NCBI RefSeq assembly: GCF_040581485.1 | Contig: NC_090130.1 | Location: 10,613,426-10,677,425 of the forward strand | Direction: 5' to 3' | DNA from: Linepithema humile | Taxonomy: Eukaryota; Arthropoda; Insecta; Hymenoptera; Formicidae | Length of the DNA stretch: 64,000 nt | Shown here: positions 49,801 through 62,886 of the stretch, one piece after another | Numbering within the stretch: the stretch's first letter is position 1 | Layout of the letters: each line of letters opens with the position of its first letter | The notes under the pieces: generated by a model | The model's database searches: none | Seen by the model: only the letters and a program-made list of their open reading frames with translations | Told to the model about the DNA's origin: nothing | Translations under genes and position numbers: made by a program

Positions 49801-52800
49801 AATTTGCTTTTTTAGTGAATGCTGTGCGATTTTTTTTGACCGAGTACTGCCGTTAGGCGCTCATGCATGTTTATGCACCGCCGTATCGCTGCTTACGGTA
49901 TCCGCTGCCAAACTTGGTGAAATGCTCGCGCCAACTGCCGTGTTATTGTATTGAAAATTATATTTTGTGAAATTAGACTTATTATCGTGGAAATAACCAA
50001 GCAAGGATCAATGATCAGATGGAAAATGTTTCGAATTTTTGCGTTATTGGCATTTTTGGGGCGAAATAAAAGATTTTTAGTTATTTTTGTACGTTAACGT
50101 AACTTACGAGCTTCAGAACACTAGGAAAGAAAAATCCAGCGCTCTCGGGATTTTGCGTGGTTACTGGGCATACCTTTAACTAAAAAAAAACGTGGACACT
50201 AAGGGGTTTCAATCATTTTTCACGAAGTGCCGCTCAGGTGAATGAAAAAAGAGAAAAACACCATTTTTAACACGTTTTTACAATCGATATAAATAAAAAA
50301 AATGTCAGATCGAAATTCTGAAGAGAGCGTCTTATAGGGAGACTTTGAACTTTCCAAAAAGCTCATGGTGAATGTCGTACGACAATTTGTTCCGGAGCTA
50401 CGGATGTTTAAAGTTGAAGGTACCAATTTTGCTTTAACCGCCAATAACTCGGTCAAAAAAAATCGCACAGCATTCACTAAAAAAGCAAATTGTTGAGAAT
50501 TGTATGAGCTTTAACGTCGTCGAATCGATTTTTGACAAAAAAAATTTTTCTGGTCCATGCACGTTGTTCAATTTGGGGAAATTTTTTTCATTTCCGGATT
50601 GGTCCGTTCAATAGAGGATAACTCAGTTAAAAATGATGATACGGGAGTTTTCTTCGAAGATTCAAGCTTCAAAATGTTTTTTTAAAATATTTTTTTCGTC
50701 CATTTTTCGCGAAGATACAACCGCTCAAAAAACACCCAAAAATCGATCCAAAATTTTCTATCCCTTAATTTTGACGCGTAGTTTATATATACTTGTATAC
50801 TCTTCACTCTTCTTCTTTACTGATGAAACTCAACAAATTACAGGTTTTTAATTATGTCGGGAAATACAGCAATGTTATTGAGAAAACCCGTGCCGCCGAG
50901 ATCGCATTAAGTATTCAACAGCAAAAAGATCTAGGTTGTCAAGCTACTCAAGTTATCACTATAAATGAAGACAAACTCATTTGTACGAGGAATCAAGTTG
51001 AAAAGTTTTGGCATTATCTTGGTGTGCGCGATGGTGGAAGATTAAATGGTATCTTTTCACCAGTTTTTCTTTATAACATTCAATACGTTTTTATTGCTTG
51101 TTAATGATGCATTACTGATACAGTTACCGAGGCTGGCAATCCCGATGAGGATGAGTTGTATGAATCCGCTATTATCGATACAAATATGGTGTATGAATTG
51201 AAGAACGAACAATTGGTGCCTCGCGAAAAGTTATGGGGCACGCTTCCCAAAATAGAAATGCTCGATAAAAACAAGGTAATTTATTATTTGCAAAATCAGG
51301 ATTCCATTTGTTATACTGAGTTAAGTTATATATATAATTTTTTTTCTTGATTAATAATTCAAAAATTTAATTGCGTACAAAGTTTCCAGAACATGTTTCG
51401 GGCACGTCTGAACGAGAAATTTGTTGGTGATCCTATCTTTATCTCTCTTTTTCTAAAGCTAGAATTTTTCAAATTTGCGCGTTTTTGATAACGTGCGTAA
51501 AAGAGTAAATTTTTTTTAACAAGATGATTATTTCTTGTGTTTTCGACAGTCGTGGTCGAAAAATTTAACGAGTTTTTGTTCTCCAACCCTGTTTCGGAAA
51601 CTGTTTTTTTTTTTTATACAAACTGACTTAAGTTTATTGAAAAATTCTGAAAAGTTTCCTAAAAGAACAGTTACGTCATATATACATTTTTCTGTTTTTC
51701 TCAAAGATTCTAGTATTCGATTTTGGCACCGAGATGTACATTTGGAACGGTAAAGGAGTCTCGGCAGAGAAGAAGAGGCTTGCCACGCAACTTGCTACAG
51801 AGATGTGGAATAATGGATATGATTATAGCGAGTGTGTCGCTTGTCCGATTGACGCGGCCCGCGTGATCGGTAATCGAAGCAACGCGGCTCCGCTCACAAA
51901 ATCCGCCAAAAGCAGGCCCGAATGGTGTCTGCTCGCCAAGTTAACTCAACACGTCGAAACGATACTTTTCCGGGAGAAGTTTCTCGACTGGCCTAATATT
52001 GTTGCGAATGTGAAAGCACGAGGCCGGAAGGATAGCGCGCGACAAATGGACGGCGCTACAACGGTGCATTTGGATGATAGCGATGATATGTGGTTACCGA
52101 ACACCACTCCGGTCGATCTGGTTTTAGAAGGTTGTCATTTGGGTAGAGGCATTGGTTGCTATGATAATGAGGTAATTTGATGCTTTTTTATTAGTTGAGT
52201 GCAATATTTCTTTCTTTCTTACCTTGCCAAATGTGAAAACACAAGGTATATACAGGGTGTTCGGAAAGTGCCAGGACCCCTTAACCCATTAAGGACTAAA
52301 CGGACGTTTTTTCGTGGCTTTTTTCAGCGGCTGTTTTTTCTACTAAACCGGTCCGGAAAAAATTCTAAACAATTATTTCTGACGTAAAATTTATTGAACT
52401 TTCAGAATTTGCCTTCAAAATTTTTCCAAAATGCGACCCGAAAAAGTTATGTTTGTTTATTTTTAAAAAATCTCGATTTTTTTCAATCCAACATTTTTTT
52501 TAATCGATATTTTTGCATTGAAATCGGATGAGGATATCTCTCGAAAGTGAAAATCTTGCGTTCATGGACCCTAAGCTTCAAAATGTATGGGTGAGTATTT
52601 TGAAATTAAAGATGGCGACGTCCAATATGGTGGTCCAAAGCCATTATGTTACGCTTTTTTTGATTATTCCGAGCACAACAATTTCTTTTGATGAATTCCC
52701 AATGAAAATGGGTCTACTGAGGTTTTTTGGGTCGCTGATTACAAATCTTTTATCAGATTTCCTGAATTCAAGATGGCGGACGAAAATTCTCAAAATTGTT

Positions 52801-55800
52801 CAATTTTTATAAAAATTTGTATATAAGGGATTTTTGGATCGCTGATTATAAATCTGTTATCAGATTTCCCGAATTCAAGACGGCGGACGAAAATTCTCAA
52901 AATGGTTCAATTTTTATACAAATTTGTATATAGGGGTTTTTTGGGTCGCTGATTATGAATCTGTTATCAGATTTTCCGAATTTAAAATGGCGGATCCAAC
53001 ATGGCGGACGAAAATTCTCAAAATTTTTATTCCGTCCGCCATCTTGAATTCGGGAAATCTGATAACAGATTCATAATCAGCGACCCAAAAAACCCTTATA
53101 TACAAATTTGTATAAAAATTGAACCATTTTGAGAATTTTTGTCCGCTATCTTGAATTCGGGAAATCTGATAACAGATTCGTAATCAGCGATCCAAAACAC
53201 ACCTATATACAAATTTTTATAAAAATAGAACAATTTTGAGAATTTTTGTCCGCCATGTTGGATCCGCCATCTTAAATTCAGGAAATCTGTTGAGATTTGT
53301 AATCAGCGACCCAAAAAACCTTAGTAGACCCATTTTCATTGGGAATTCATCAAAAGAAATTGTTGTGCTCGGAATAATCGAAAAAAGCATAACATTAATG
53401 GCTTTGGACCGCCATATTAGACGTCGCCATCTTTAATTTCAAAATACTTACCCATACATTTTGAAGCTTAGGGTCCATGGACGCAAGATTTTCACTTCCC
53501 AGAGATATCCTCATCCGATTTCGATGCGAAAATATCGATTAAAAAAAAGTGTAAATGTGTAAAAAAAGAGTAAAAAATCGGGTTTTTTTTTTAAATAAAC
53601 AAACATAACTTTTTCGGATCGTATTTTGGAAAAATTCTGAAGACAGATTCTGAAAGTTCAATAAATTTTACATCAGAAATGATTGTTTTAGAACTTTTTG
53701 GACCGGTTTAGTAGAAAAAACAGCCGCTGAAAAAAGCCACGAAAAAACGTCCGTTTGGTCCTTAATGGGTTAATATTTCGGAAACTAAGCATTTTCGAAA
53801 AAAATGTTTTATACAAAAGTTGTAGGGTTTTAAATGGCACATTAGATAGAAAAATCAGTGTGACCTTGGCTAGCGCTATTAAGGTCACGTAAAAATCACT
53901 TTGAAATTTTCAAATAAAAATCCCTATTTTTTATTGCATTTTCCTGTAGTCGATCTCGAGGGCTTTTCAAAACACTGTAATGAAGTTATTTTTCGTTAAA
54001 AACTTTTCGAGTTATGAGACTTGAAAGTTATGGTAGAGTAAGAGAGAAAGAGAATGATATAATATTTCTGTCTAATGCACCACTTAAAACCCTACAACTT
54101 TTATCTGAAACATTTTTCTGAAAAAACTTCTCCTTTTCGAGATATTTGCGTGTATTGAATAAAATGGTCTACCCTGTATATTAATTTTGAAACTATATTA
54201 ATCAGAATATCGCGATAAATTAGCGCCTTTTATAATCGACTGAAACTAATCAGTGATTTCATTCGATTCTAGTTAAGGAAAGAATATGTCATCGCTACGA
54301 CATGCGTGATGGTGTGGTACATTGATGAATTCTCGCATACGCGTTTAGATGGCTCGTCCATTGGCCAATTCTATTCTGGTGACAGCTATATCGTTCAGTG
54401 GACGTATTCCGTCACGATTACCGGTGAGCCTCTTATTGAGTTGTTCTGCAACGTATATACGTATATATGTTACAATATAATTTCGGTTTTATTTTGTCTC
54501 TTGTGACCGTAGGCCGAGAATTGAGTGGTCTGCCGTCTAAACACTCGGCAAAGGGTCGCGACAGGTCTGTATATTTTATTTGGCAAGGCCGGCACGCGTC
54601 CTTGAATGAACGGGGTGCCGCAGCGTTGCTAACGGTTGAATTGGACAGTGATCAAAGGGTACCTCAGGTAAGGAGATAAGACGCAATCAGCGTCTGCCAT
54701 TAAAAATTTCAAAGTGAAATATTGTGACAAGAGAATGAGAAGAAAAACGCCCGACACTACGTACGTTTGCAGGTTCGCATTGTCCAAGGACACGAACCGG
54801 CTGTATTCTTAAATTTATTCTGCGGAAGGATGGTGGTGCACACTGGTAAGAAATCTGAGAAGAAAGTCGAGAAACGATGGAGATTCTACATTTGTCGAGG
54901 TACCTTGGAGTCTGAGGTATTTTTGATCGAGATCCCTTGCAGCACTCGACAATTGAGAAGTAGAGGTTCCTTTCTGCTGCTGGATACCAAAAATGCGAAA
55001 ATATACATCTGGCATGGGAACCACTCGTTGCGCCACATCAGAGAGGTATATTGTCTACAATCATATTCTGTGTTTTAATGTAATTAATACGCACACTACA
55101 ATAATTTAATTAATATACGCATACAATCAAAGTTCAAAATTGCGGCATTAGTTCTCATATCTAATTTTGTGGTTCGATATTTTTTAAAAGCTACAATTTT
55201 TTAATTTAAAATATTGATTTACAAGTTTAATCTCTTATGTCTATATATTTTTATATTCCGCTCTTTATTCTTCTATTTCTTTCTCTTTTTAATTAGTTGC
55301 TTTCTGTGTTTTTTTTTTTTTTTTTTTTGTCTTTTTCTCTCTTTATACGCTCTCCTATTCTGTCTATATCACCTTGTTTCTATCTTTGGTATTTCTCTTA
55401 TTTTCTTCATTATTTCTTTTATAGAATGCAATCAAAGCTGCAAACAAGTTGAAAGAGAATCGACCCGAAGAAGCTGGATTGTCGAAAGAAAATGAAGTAC
55501 AAATATATGAAATTCAAGAGGGTTCGGAACCTGAAGAATTTAATAACGGTGAGTAAATTTTAGTGAACTAATATTTCACAATTTATACGCTTAATATATG
55601 GCTCTCTTGATTTTGGCTTGCCCTTTAAACAGCCTTAGAGAAAACCTAAAATTAAATTTACCATTACTTGATGTGGGACAAATTTCTTTTCAGCATTAGG
55701 TGGCGTGAATAAAAAGTTATACTGGTCGCTGGAAACAACTGAAATACAAGATCATACTCCAAGGCTTTATCATTTATCGAGCATCTTTCAAAAATTCCGC

Positions 55801-56995
55801 GCAACGGAAATACTTTGTCTCCATCGTGCGGACCTCACGACGCCATTCCCTTTCCTGCAGGATGACTTGTATCAAGCGAGCCAACCAGGTATCGCATCTT
55901 TGAAAGCACATCAGAAGATAACTCGAAAAAGCGTGTGAAATCGAAAACTTTGAGAACAATGTTTGCAAAGTTCTATTTTATTTTGTTTAACGCGAAACGT
56001 GATTGTTAATAAAATTGTGTCTGATTTTAAATACTTAAACTTTCAATCTTGATTTTGGACATCTTTAAATTTCTCAACAGTTTATGGTAACTTCAGTTTA
56101 GTTTACCACTAGCTCTAGTTTTATAACATTTAACACAGAAATGTTCCTATCAATAGTTTTATCATTGAAAACTTTTATAAGCTTTTCCATCGAATGCTGC
56201 AACTTTCAGCTTTATTTTTATTGGACGACAAGAACGTGATTTGGATTTGGCAAGGATGGTGGCCCGATAGTGAAACGGAAGATCAGTCCGGAACCAAAAC
56301 TGTTCGGTGGCAGGCTGAGAGGAGAGCAGCGATGACGATAGCGATAAGATATTGGCGAAAAACTCGGAGCACACAAACAACGAATTTTCCAATCTACTTA
56401 GTATGGGCCGGTTTGGAGCCATTGCAATTTATAAATCTCTTTCCCGAATGGACGTATCGGGATGATGTCGCCGAGTTAAACATGGAGGTATGTTTAAAAA
56501 TACACATTTCGTATTTTTCTGTTTATCACTTTTTTTTTGCACTTATATTAAACATATTGTCAGGATGGCCGAAATCCAGGAGAAGTGTTAACCGCGGAAA
56601 ATGAACTGGCTCGCCTGACGCAAAGCACATATCCTCCTGCCCAGCTGTTACAAAGACCTTTACCCGACGGAGTTGATCCAACTCGCCTGGAACTGTATTT
56701 ATCCCAACAACACTTTCAAGTTAGTATCGTGTGCTGATCAGTAGTGCTTAAATACTAATAGTTTTGCCCATATATTGTCCCATGATTATATTTTTCTATC
56801 CGAAATATTGCCATTAAACATGTTAAATTAATAAAAATATTAATAAAGTTGTATAAAAATGGATGTCAACAAAAGATACGTAAGATGATATATTCTGCGA
56901 TTTGACAGGAGCTGTTTGGAATGAGCAAGGAAGAATTTCAACAGCTTCCAGTTTGGAAACAAGTAAATCTGAAGAAAGAAATGGGACTGTTTTGA
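40852..56995 (+). CDS. Svil: supervillin, actin/myosin-binding membrane cytoskeleton protein (23 exons, 2337 aa)
   Basis: Exons: 40852-41047, 41291-41452, 42096-42172, 42811-42940, 43246-43453, 43546-44844, 45664-46385, 46493-47776, 48075-48173, 48482-48650, 48858-49016, 49108-49375, 50844-51048, 51124-51275, 51707-52171, 54273-54423, 54513-54667, 54773-55045, 55425-55548, 55694-55888, 56210-56487, 56564-56719, 56909-56995. All phases agree (7014 nt). Supervillin links actin and myosin II to membranes. Residues 1-1448 are mostly charged and low-complexity, with 11 ILK motifs and two TQPVT motifs. Exon 11 starts the conserved part (KNPLKVLAARTDLRSEYTE), followed by gelsolin-like repeats (IKGRRHVQARLVEP, ILVFDFGTEMYIWNGK, VYFIWQGRH, VIWIWQGWWP). 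The C-terminus is a villin headpiece (LPDGVDPTRLELYL...WKQVNLKKEMGLF). Intron 7 is GC-AG. An in-frame stop just upstream supports the first ATG; Met14 is an alternative. Confidence 0.95.
44578..44606 (+). repeat. (GGC)n coding repeat, polyglycine in supervillin exon 6
   Basis: About nine GGC codons in frame encode a Gly run between RPILKQT and NRYHEDARD. It lies in the disordered part of the protein, where length change would be tolerated. Confidence 0.9.
49510..50782. mobile_element. 1.27-kb inverted-repeat element in supervillin intron 12
   Basis: The ends ACTACGCGTCAAAATTAAGG and its complement close arms of about 335 bp (49510-49845 and 50447-50782), separated by about 600 bp of unpaired DNA. 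Arm identity is high. The element fills almost all of the 1468-bp intron (49376-50843). Open frames inside do not resemble a transposase. Probably a non-autonomous DNA transposon with long inverted ends. Confidence 0.85.
52255..54182. mobile_element. 1.9-kb foldback element, TACAGGGTG ends, in supervillin intron 15
   Basis: It starts TATACAGGGTGTTCGG and ends TACCCTGTATA, like TA-target Tc1/mariner-type ends. Inside, a large palindrome runs from AACCCATTAAGGAC (about 52282) to GTCCTTAATGGGTT (about 53773) and meets near 53030. Each arm carries about three tandem units of about 113 bp (GGTCGCTGATTA...CAGATTTCC...AAGATGGCGGACGAAAATTC). A second inverted repeat lies at about 53805-54120 (ACAAAAGTTGTAGGGTTTTAA and complement). 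Tandem repeats inside inverted arms are typical of Foldback-class elements. It makes up nearly all of the 2.1-kb intron. Confidence 0.82.
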
Positions 56996-57792
56996 TGTAT
57001 TGCTTCCATTGTCTACGCTACGATCAGCAGCTATCCTTGCAAAACATTCGTGGTTTCGTAAACTGTTTCATCATGTCTATCACTTGAGAACTAGAAGGTC
57101 TCAATTTAAAAAAGTATTTTTGCCGAAACTTGTGTATAGAAAACGAAACATTTTGAAAAATATTTCGAAAGCGAATATGTTATCGATAATATAAAATATA
57201 ATAATTAAGTCGAAGATTAAGAACCTACGCGATCGGAAATAACGTTGTCAGCACTATCTGCATTATAATGCATATGTATAATGGTATATAGTAGGCATAT
57301 TGGACACAGATTATATATTTTTAATACCTATTACATGCGAATCAGCTTGTGAACATTTTCTTTATATTTGTATGTTCTTTATATTTGCGAATGAATGCTA
57401 TGCTGTTCCGCCTTAATCCTTCATATGTAATATCTGTGTAAGATTTCTATAATTTATAACATGTTCTGCATTTTTAAATAGTATTTCACAAAAAAATAAC
57501 GTGTTGTATGACTTCTTTTTCTTGTCCTTACAAAAAATGGATTATTTGAAACAAAAATGAAAAAAGAAAAAATATAAAAAAATAAGAAAATATTTAAAAA
57601 TAAAAAAATTGCAGATATTTCGAATACATCAAAGGATAATAAAGTAAGGAAAATCAATTTCAAAAAATACAATTATTATTTATTCGTTTATATTATTTAA
57701 CGTAAATTATTCATTTTTTTCTAGAAATATAGCTCTTGCTTCTATATAAATATTTACAGAATAATCCTAAAAGCTTTGCATTTCCCTGTATT
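56996..57792. other. convergent 3' regions of supervillin and TAF12
   Basis: AT-rich sequence between two convergent stop codons. It should hold the 3' untranslated regions of both genes. Candidate plus-strand AATAAA words lie near 57600 and 57636, though A-rich context makes them weak. No additional coding exon seen. Confidence 0.5.
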
Positions 57793-57798
57793 TTTATT
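57793..57798 (-). terminator. candidate polyadenylation signal for TAF12
   Basis: Plus-strand TTTATT reads AATAAA on the TAF12 strand, about 190 bases after its stop. Confidence 0.35.
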
Positions 57799-57988
57799 TA
57801 TACAATAATCACACGTGTGCAAAAAGAAAAGATTATGTATAAAATGAATATGTTCTTGTTACAAGGACCTTAAGCTGGAAGACACATTCAAGGTATCAAG
57901 CAGTCATACTTAAGATTATTAAAAATGTATAAAATGCAATAGACTTTAATCTTCAAAACTATTCAATTACATGCAATTCGCGAAGGGA

Positions 57989-59020
57989 TTAATATTTCTT
58001 TATGGACTTTCGTATAAGCGCTAATCTTTGTTTGTGCGCCTCGGTGACAGTAGCTCGTTTGTAAGGACGAACTTCATCTGTACCAAAACCAGGGATCCAC
58101 ATATTCCAATTTCTCTCTGAAAATTACAATATCATAAATAGCAGATATATTTCTATTATTTCTCTTTGCAATTTATTCCAAGTTATATTTACCAAATTGT
58201 ACAATACTTGAAGTTTGTTTTTTACAAAATCCTCAGATTTTCTTTTATTTATGATTTTATATACATATATATATACATATATACATACAAGTTACTTAAC
58301 AACTTACCTAAATGCAGCTGTACATCTTTAACTTCCACTGTGTTTGCATGACGATGTTTAGCCAGTAGACAAGCTGCATTTACCGTTGTTTCCACAAAAT
58401 CATCCGCTAATTGCAAAAGCATTTCTTCCACCTCTTCATCTAATTGTTCAGTAGGATCTACTTCCCTTACCAAATCTTGTAATCTTGTTTTTGTTAAAAA
58501 CTAAAATCGAACAGTATTAATTGGCAAATGCTGTATCAAAAGTTAAGAACTGGCAAGGAGACACAAACAAATATTATGTAGATAATATATATAAATGTAT
58601 TGTATAATTATATTTGTACAAATTATGGTATCTGAATCGTATTTTTGAAATAATTTTTGTGACATTATTGTTTCATCCTTAGATTTTGCATTTATATATC
58701 TCTTGTATCTCTCGTATGAATAATAGAAATATAATTCCAAACATTTTACGGTATTTATATGGATGACATACTTGTGGAAAATCGCTAAAAGAACTTGGAG
58801 TGGAGGATTGTTGTACTTGCTTCGAAGGCTGCGAAATGTATTGAGTTTGTTGAGATTGCGTCTGCGACTGCATAGTGGTTGTCGTAGTGCCGCTACTTTG
58901 CAAATTAGGTAAACCCGGTGAAGTTTGATTGTTAGGCCCTACAGATTGTAAAGTACCAAGCACAGGTGTCATATCCGAGCCTGTATTAGTTGCTTGTACG
59001 ATAGCACTTTGTTGTGACAT
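57989..59020 (-). CDS. Taf12: transcription initiation factor TFIID subunit 12 (3 exons, 189 aa)
   Basis: Exons in transcription order are 59020-58772, 58500-58308 and 58116-57989, joined in phase by GT-AG introns (249 + 193 + 128 nt = 190 codons with TAA). TAF12 pairs with TAF4 through a histone fold in TFIID and with ADA1 in SAGA. The N-terminal half (MSQQSAIVQATNTGS...) is rich in Ser, Thr and Gln and probably disordered. From about residue 84 comes the H2B-like histone fold: FLTKTRLQDLVREVDPTEQL, then a helix with EEVEEMLLQLADDFVET and AACLLAKHRHANTVEVKDV. The conserved tail is ERNWNMWIPGFGTDEVRPYK and AHKQRLALIRKSIKKY. The start ATG is the only one heading this frame. It is convergent with supervillin. 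Confidence 0.96.
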
Positions 59021-61995
59021 TCTAAACGCACAATTCTCAAATTTTCGTGAATAAATATTCCCGTTTGACAGATTCTACGACTTATTTTTGCGATTCACAG
59101 AGAGCGATTCATTATTATATTCTCGACATGCCATGTGCCTATTAGAAACAGTTTACAGAAAACATAATACTTATCGCGGTACTTGAATGAAAATTACAAT
59201 CGGAAGTAGAGAAAATACTGCGATAATATCAACAAAGTATGAATCACGAAGTATAAAATTGCATAAGAGTGTACACGGCATTAGCAGCTGTACCGCAAAC
59301 AGCATGTGCCATCTAGCGGTATAAATTACTATTAGGTCTTTAAAAATAGTCGACTGCGAGAAACGACGGTAATGTTAACCCGACTGTCTATCCGAATTCC
59401 ATATTTTTTCAGGAAATATCTTTTTATTGGTTGTATAGAATTATAAATCCTTTTCCAGGATTAAAGTGTACATAAAAAGGAAGGCTGCAGCATCAACTTT
59501 ATTTTGAAAAAAAAAATTAATTATAAAATTACATTTCTATTCACATGCTCTTAGAATAATATGGCGGTTAGAACTATCAATTTTCGCTTCATATAAAAGT
59601 TCAACAGTTCTTACACACTAAATAAATGTACCGCATAATCTGCGAACTGCATAATAAAATGTTAATGAATCATTAAAATTGAACTCAGAAGTCTAATATA
59701 AAAGATATTTCTAATTAACTATCCTTATATACGTGTACGTCTGGTGTCGTTATAACAGACGAAAAAACAGCAATAGATTAGTTTCCGAATAATATCATAA
59801 AGGTACCATACAGCACACATAATTTTAGGATACTCGAAAAAGACATTTCCTAAAAAAAAAATATAAAACTCTAACGGTAAAACAGATGACTCCAGGATCT
59901 CCTTAATATTCGCTTATGCATATCTTATGTACCGTAACGAGCGAGATCGTAATCTATCATGTTACAAAACTGATGATTAATATTTTTTAATCAACCTATG
60001 CAAACCATTGTCTCTCGGCGTGTTTACATCCGCGACACAATGCTACATATTGAAGTTGAAATAGATATGGAATTTTCGATGTGTACATCCACGGTGGCGT
60101 ATGCAGATGACTACTCGTATGCCGATTCCTTGCAGCACGCAAGCCCGCGAAGTATACGTGTTCAGCTATGCGAACTCACTTGCGGCAAAAAAAACAACTC
60201 GCGTGCGCGCGACTCGACATTGTCACATACGCTAGTGCATTGCGCCGTCCATCGCGTGCCGTCCATCGTTTGACACAATTGACAATTGGGCGTCGCAAAA
60301 CTGGAAAAAAGGAATTTCGACGCGCTCCAATTCGAATATAATTGTGAGTATGGAAAACATTGTCTCATCATTGTGCAGATTAATCTTCAAGTTTGCCTTT
60401 GTTGAAATCTTCTTTCTTGCTCAAAATATTGATAGTTTTCAAACAATTTGGAATATTAATTTAAATGAATTATAAATCTAATTAAAGTGAATTAAAATTA
60501 ACGTAATTATACTTTAAATTATTTTTACAATCGAGTCACGAAAATCGTGATTTCTACGAGGACTTGGCTATTATACATAATTATTACTTGTTGCTACATT
60601 ATTATCGCCAACTGTCCAAGGTTGTTCAAAGTTTTATAGTTTTTTATGCTTCTTGCAAAATTTATTTGCCGATATGCTTAATATAAAAAGTATGACGCAA
60701 ATTTATCGTTTAACATTAAAATTTAATATTTAACGTTTAAATTTTTATGACAATTTTTGAGCGTGAATCATTCTACAAAACATGATGTCTTAAAGGTGTA
60801 AATAAAGAAAATCTTCAAACTAATTGCTTATTGATACGCTATAACACAAGTTTTCACTAATGAATCTACAATGCGTGCTTGAACCAGTGATGTCATTCGC
60901 GTTATCAATGTTAGATTACATGATAGATAAATGTAGACGCGCGACGCGAGACAATATCTATTATATATAATACAAGTTTAAAATTATTTTAGACCTGTAT
61001 GATACTCTTTCAAAAAACGGAAGTAGTTAATCTTGTAAAAAGTTAACGAAAAGGCAGCAATTGATAAGCATTAATTCATCATATTAATTCTTGTTATCTT
61101 GTTTTAATTAAATAGTACTATCAGCGAGAAAAGATACGTGATGAGAAGAGTCATGTGAAAGAGATAAGCGTTAATCATTCTTCTTGATAACAATACGCAT
61201 ATCTTATACATGATATTAAATGAATGACAGTAACTTTTTATGTAATAAGTCAACATATATAATGTGAAAATGTCAACAATTTGTATTCAATTAGCATTCG
61301 TATTCGTTTATTTTCGTCTTTTAGACATGGAGTAGAATAAAATTGGACGTAATCTAATTATCGTTACATTTGTCGAACAATACAAGGTAACGATATTTAT
61401 TTAATAATGCTCGTTATCTCAAGACATTACCACAAATTATTCACACAACTTTTGTGAATTTTAGCGAACTTTATGGGTTTTAGCGCTCAGTTTTATCGAA
61501 ATTTTATGATTTAGACAATATTTGTAATAACAGAGATAAATGTAATAATAATCATAATCTACATAATTAAATGTAGATTGAAGTGGAAAAAACCTATCAC
61601 GTGATATCAATGAAAGATCATCGCGACTTGATAAGTAGTATTCATATTGATAAAAATAAGTTTGGCCGCAACTTGTACGAACGCATATATGACTTGTGTG
61701 AATGATTATAAAAAGCGGCCACAAAGTTGCGTACGCGCTTTATTTCTGTTACATTTTTCTTACATCGTAAAACGGTAGTTGATTCGATCGAAGCTTATGT
61801 CACAATTCTGAGTTATCGACTTTTGCTTGTCTATAGAAAGAGAACGCGTTTATTATCGTTTTAAAGTCATGCCATAAGTCGATATTCTTCACTTTGTGTG
61901 TGAAATGTATTCAAGATATAAAGTATTCAAGATGAAATGTATTCAAGATATAAAGTATCATAAATATATATATATACATATATATACTTATGATA
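59021..61995. other. no gene seen; AT-rich, includes TAF12 upstream region
   Basis: The first few hundred bases should include the TAF12 promoter; I see no clear TATA box. A slightly GC-richer stretch at 60.0-60.35 kb carries a 91-codon frame with no recognisable domain and a short direct repeat (CCGTCCATCG, twice). The remainder is AT-rich unique DNA. Confidence 0.45.
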
Positions 61996-61999
61996 TAGA

Positions 62000-62851
62000 C
62001 AGGGTGTCTCAGACTTATCGTAACATCCGTTAATGACAGATTTCTGAGATCATTTGGAGATGAAAATCTTAATGCCAAAATGTCGAGGCTGTTATAGTTT
62101 TTGAACAGGAAAGATTTAAAATTCACCAATCAACTTGTCAAAATTTTGCGCGCTCAGGGACACCGCATATCGAAAGGGCCCTTCCACAACACTCAGCTCG
62201 ATTGAAATAATAATACTTGAAATTATTGTTCACTTTATTTCTTTGTACACTGTTCGCAAGATTGACGAATTTCGAGATAATAATAGTAATTATCGTATGG
62301 AAACGCGATTGTCGAATTGTCAAAGCATGAAAAAAGGCGAATATTTTGTTCGTGTTTCTTTAAATAAATAAATAAAAATATATTTCCAAACATGTTAGAA
62401 GTTTCTTTTCTTACCGACTTATCTTTCTTATTAACATTTTATACAGCAAACTTCTTACCGATTGTATTGATTTTCTCTCATCACAAGAGAAACGTCATTT
62501 GTCAATGGCACGCTTCACACGAATGCTTTGACAGCTCGACGCGTATCAATTATTATTATCAGCCTAAAATTCGTCAGTTTTGCCAACAGTGTACAAAGAA
62601 ATAAAGTGAGCAATATGTCAAGATACATATGTATTATTATTTCGATCGAGTTGAGTAAAGTGTTGTGGAAGGGCCTTTTCGATATGCGATGTCCCTGAGC
62701 GCAAAAAATTTTGACAAGCTGATTGGTGAACTTTAAACCTTTCCCATTCAAAAACTATAGCAGCCTCGACATTTTGGCATTAAGATTTTCGTCTCCAAAT
62801 GTCCTCAAGAATCCGCCATTAACGGGTATTACAGTAAGTCTGGGACACTCG
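62000..62851. mobile_element. about 850-bp element with long inverted ends (CAGGGTGTCTCAGACT)
   Basis: The left end CAGGGTGTCTCAGACTTA matches, with a few changes, the complement of the right end TAAGTCTGGGACACTCG. Pairing continues through blocks such as GACATTTTGGCATTAAGATTTTCTC, GAAAGGGCCCTTCCACAACAC and TTTCTTTGTACACTGTT for arms of about 300 bp. The interior of about 250 bp is not paired and has no transposase-like frame. Non-autonomous. Confidence 0.8.
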
Positions 62852-62886
62852 TATATACATAAGAATCGTTATATTGTGCCATATAT

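Noticed and set aside
62043..62066. TGAGATCATTT, identical to the first 11 bases of the bantam microRNA
   Set aside because: It lies in the arm of a transposon-like inverted repeat and the following bases differ; a short chance match is likely.
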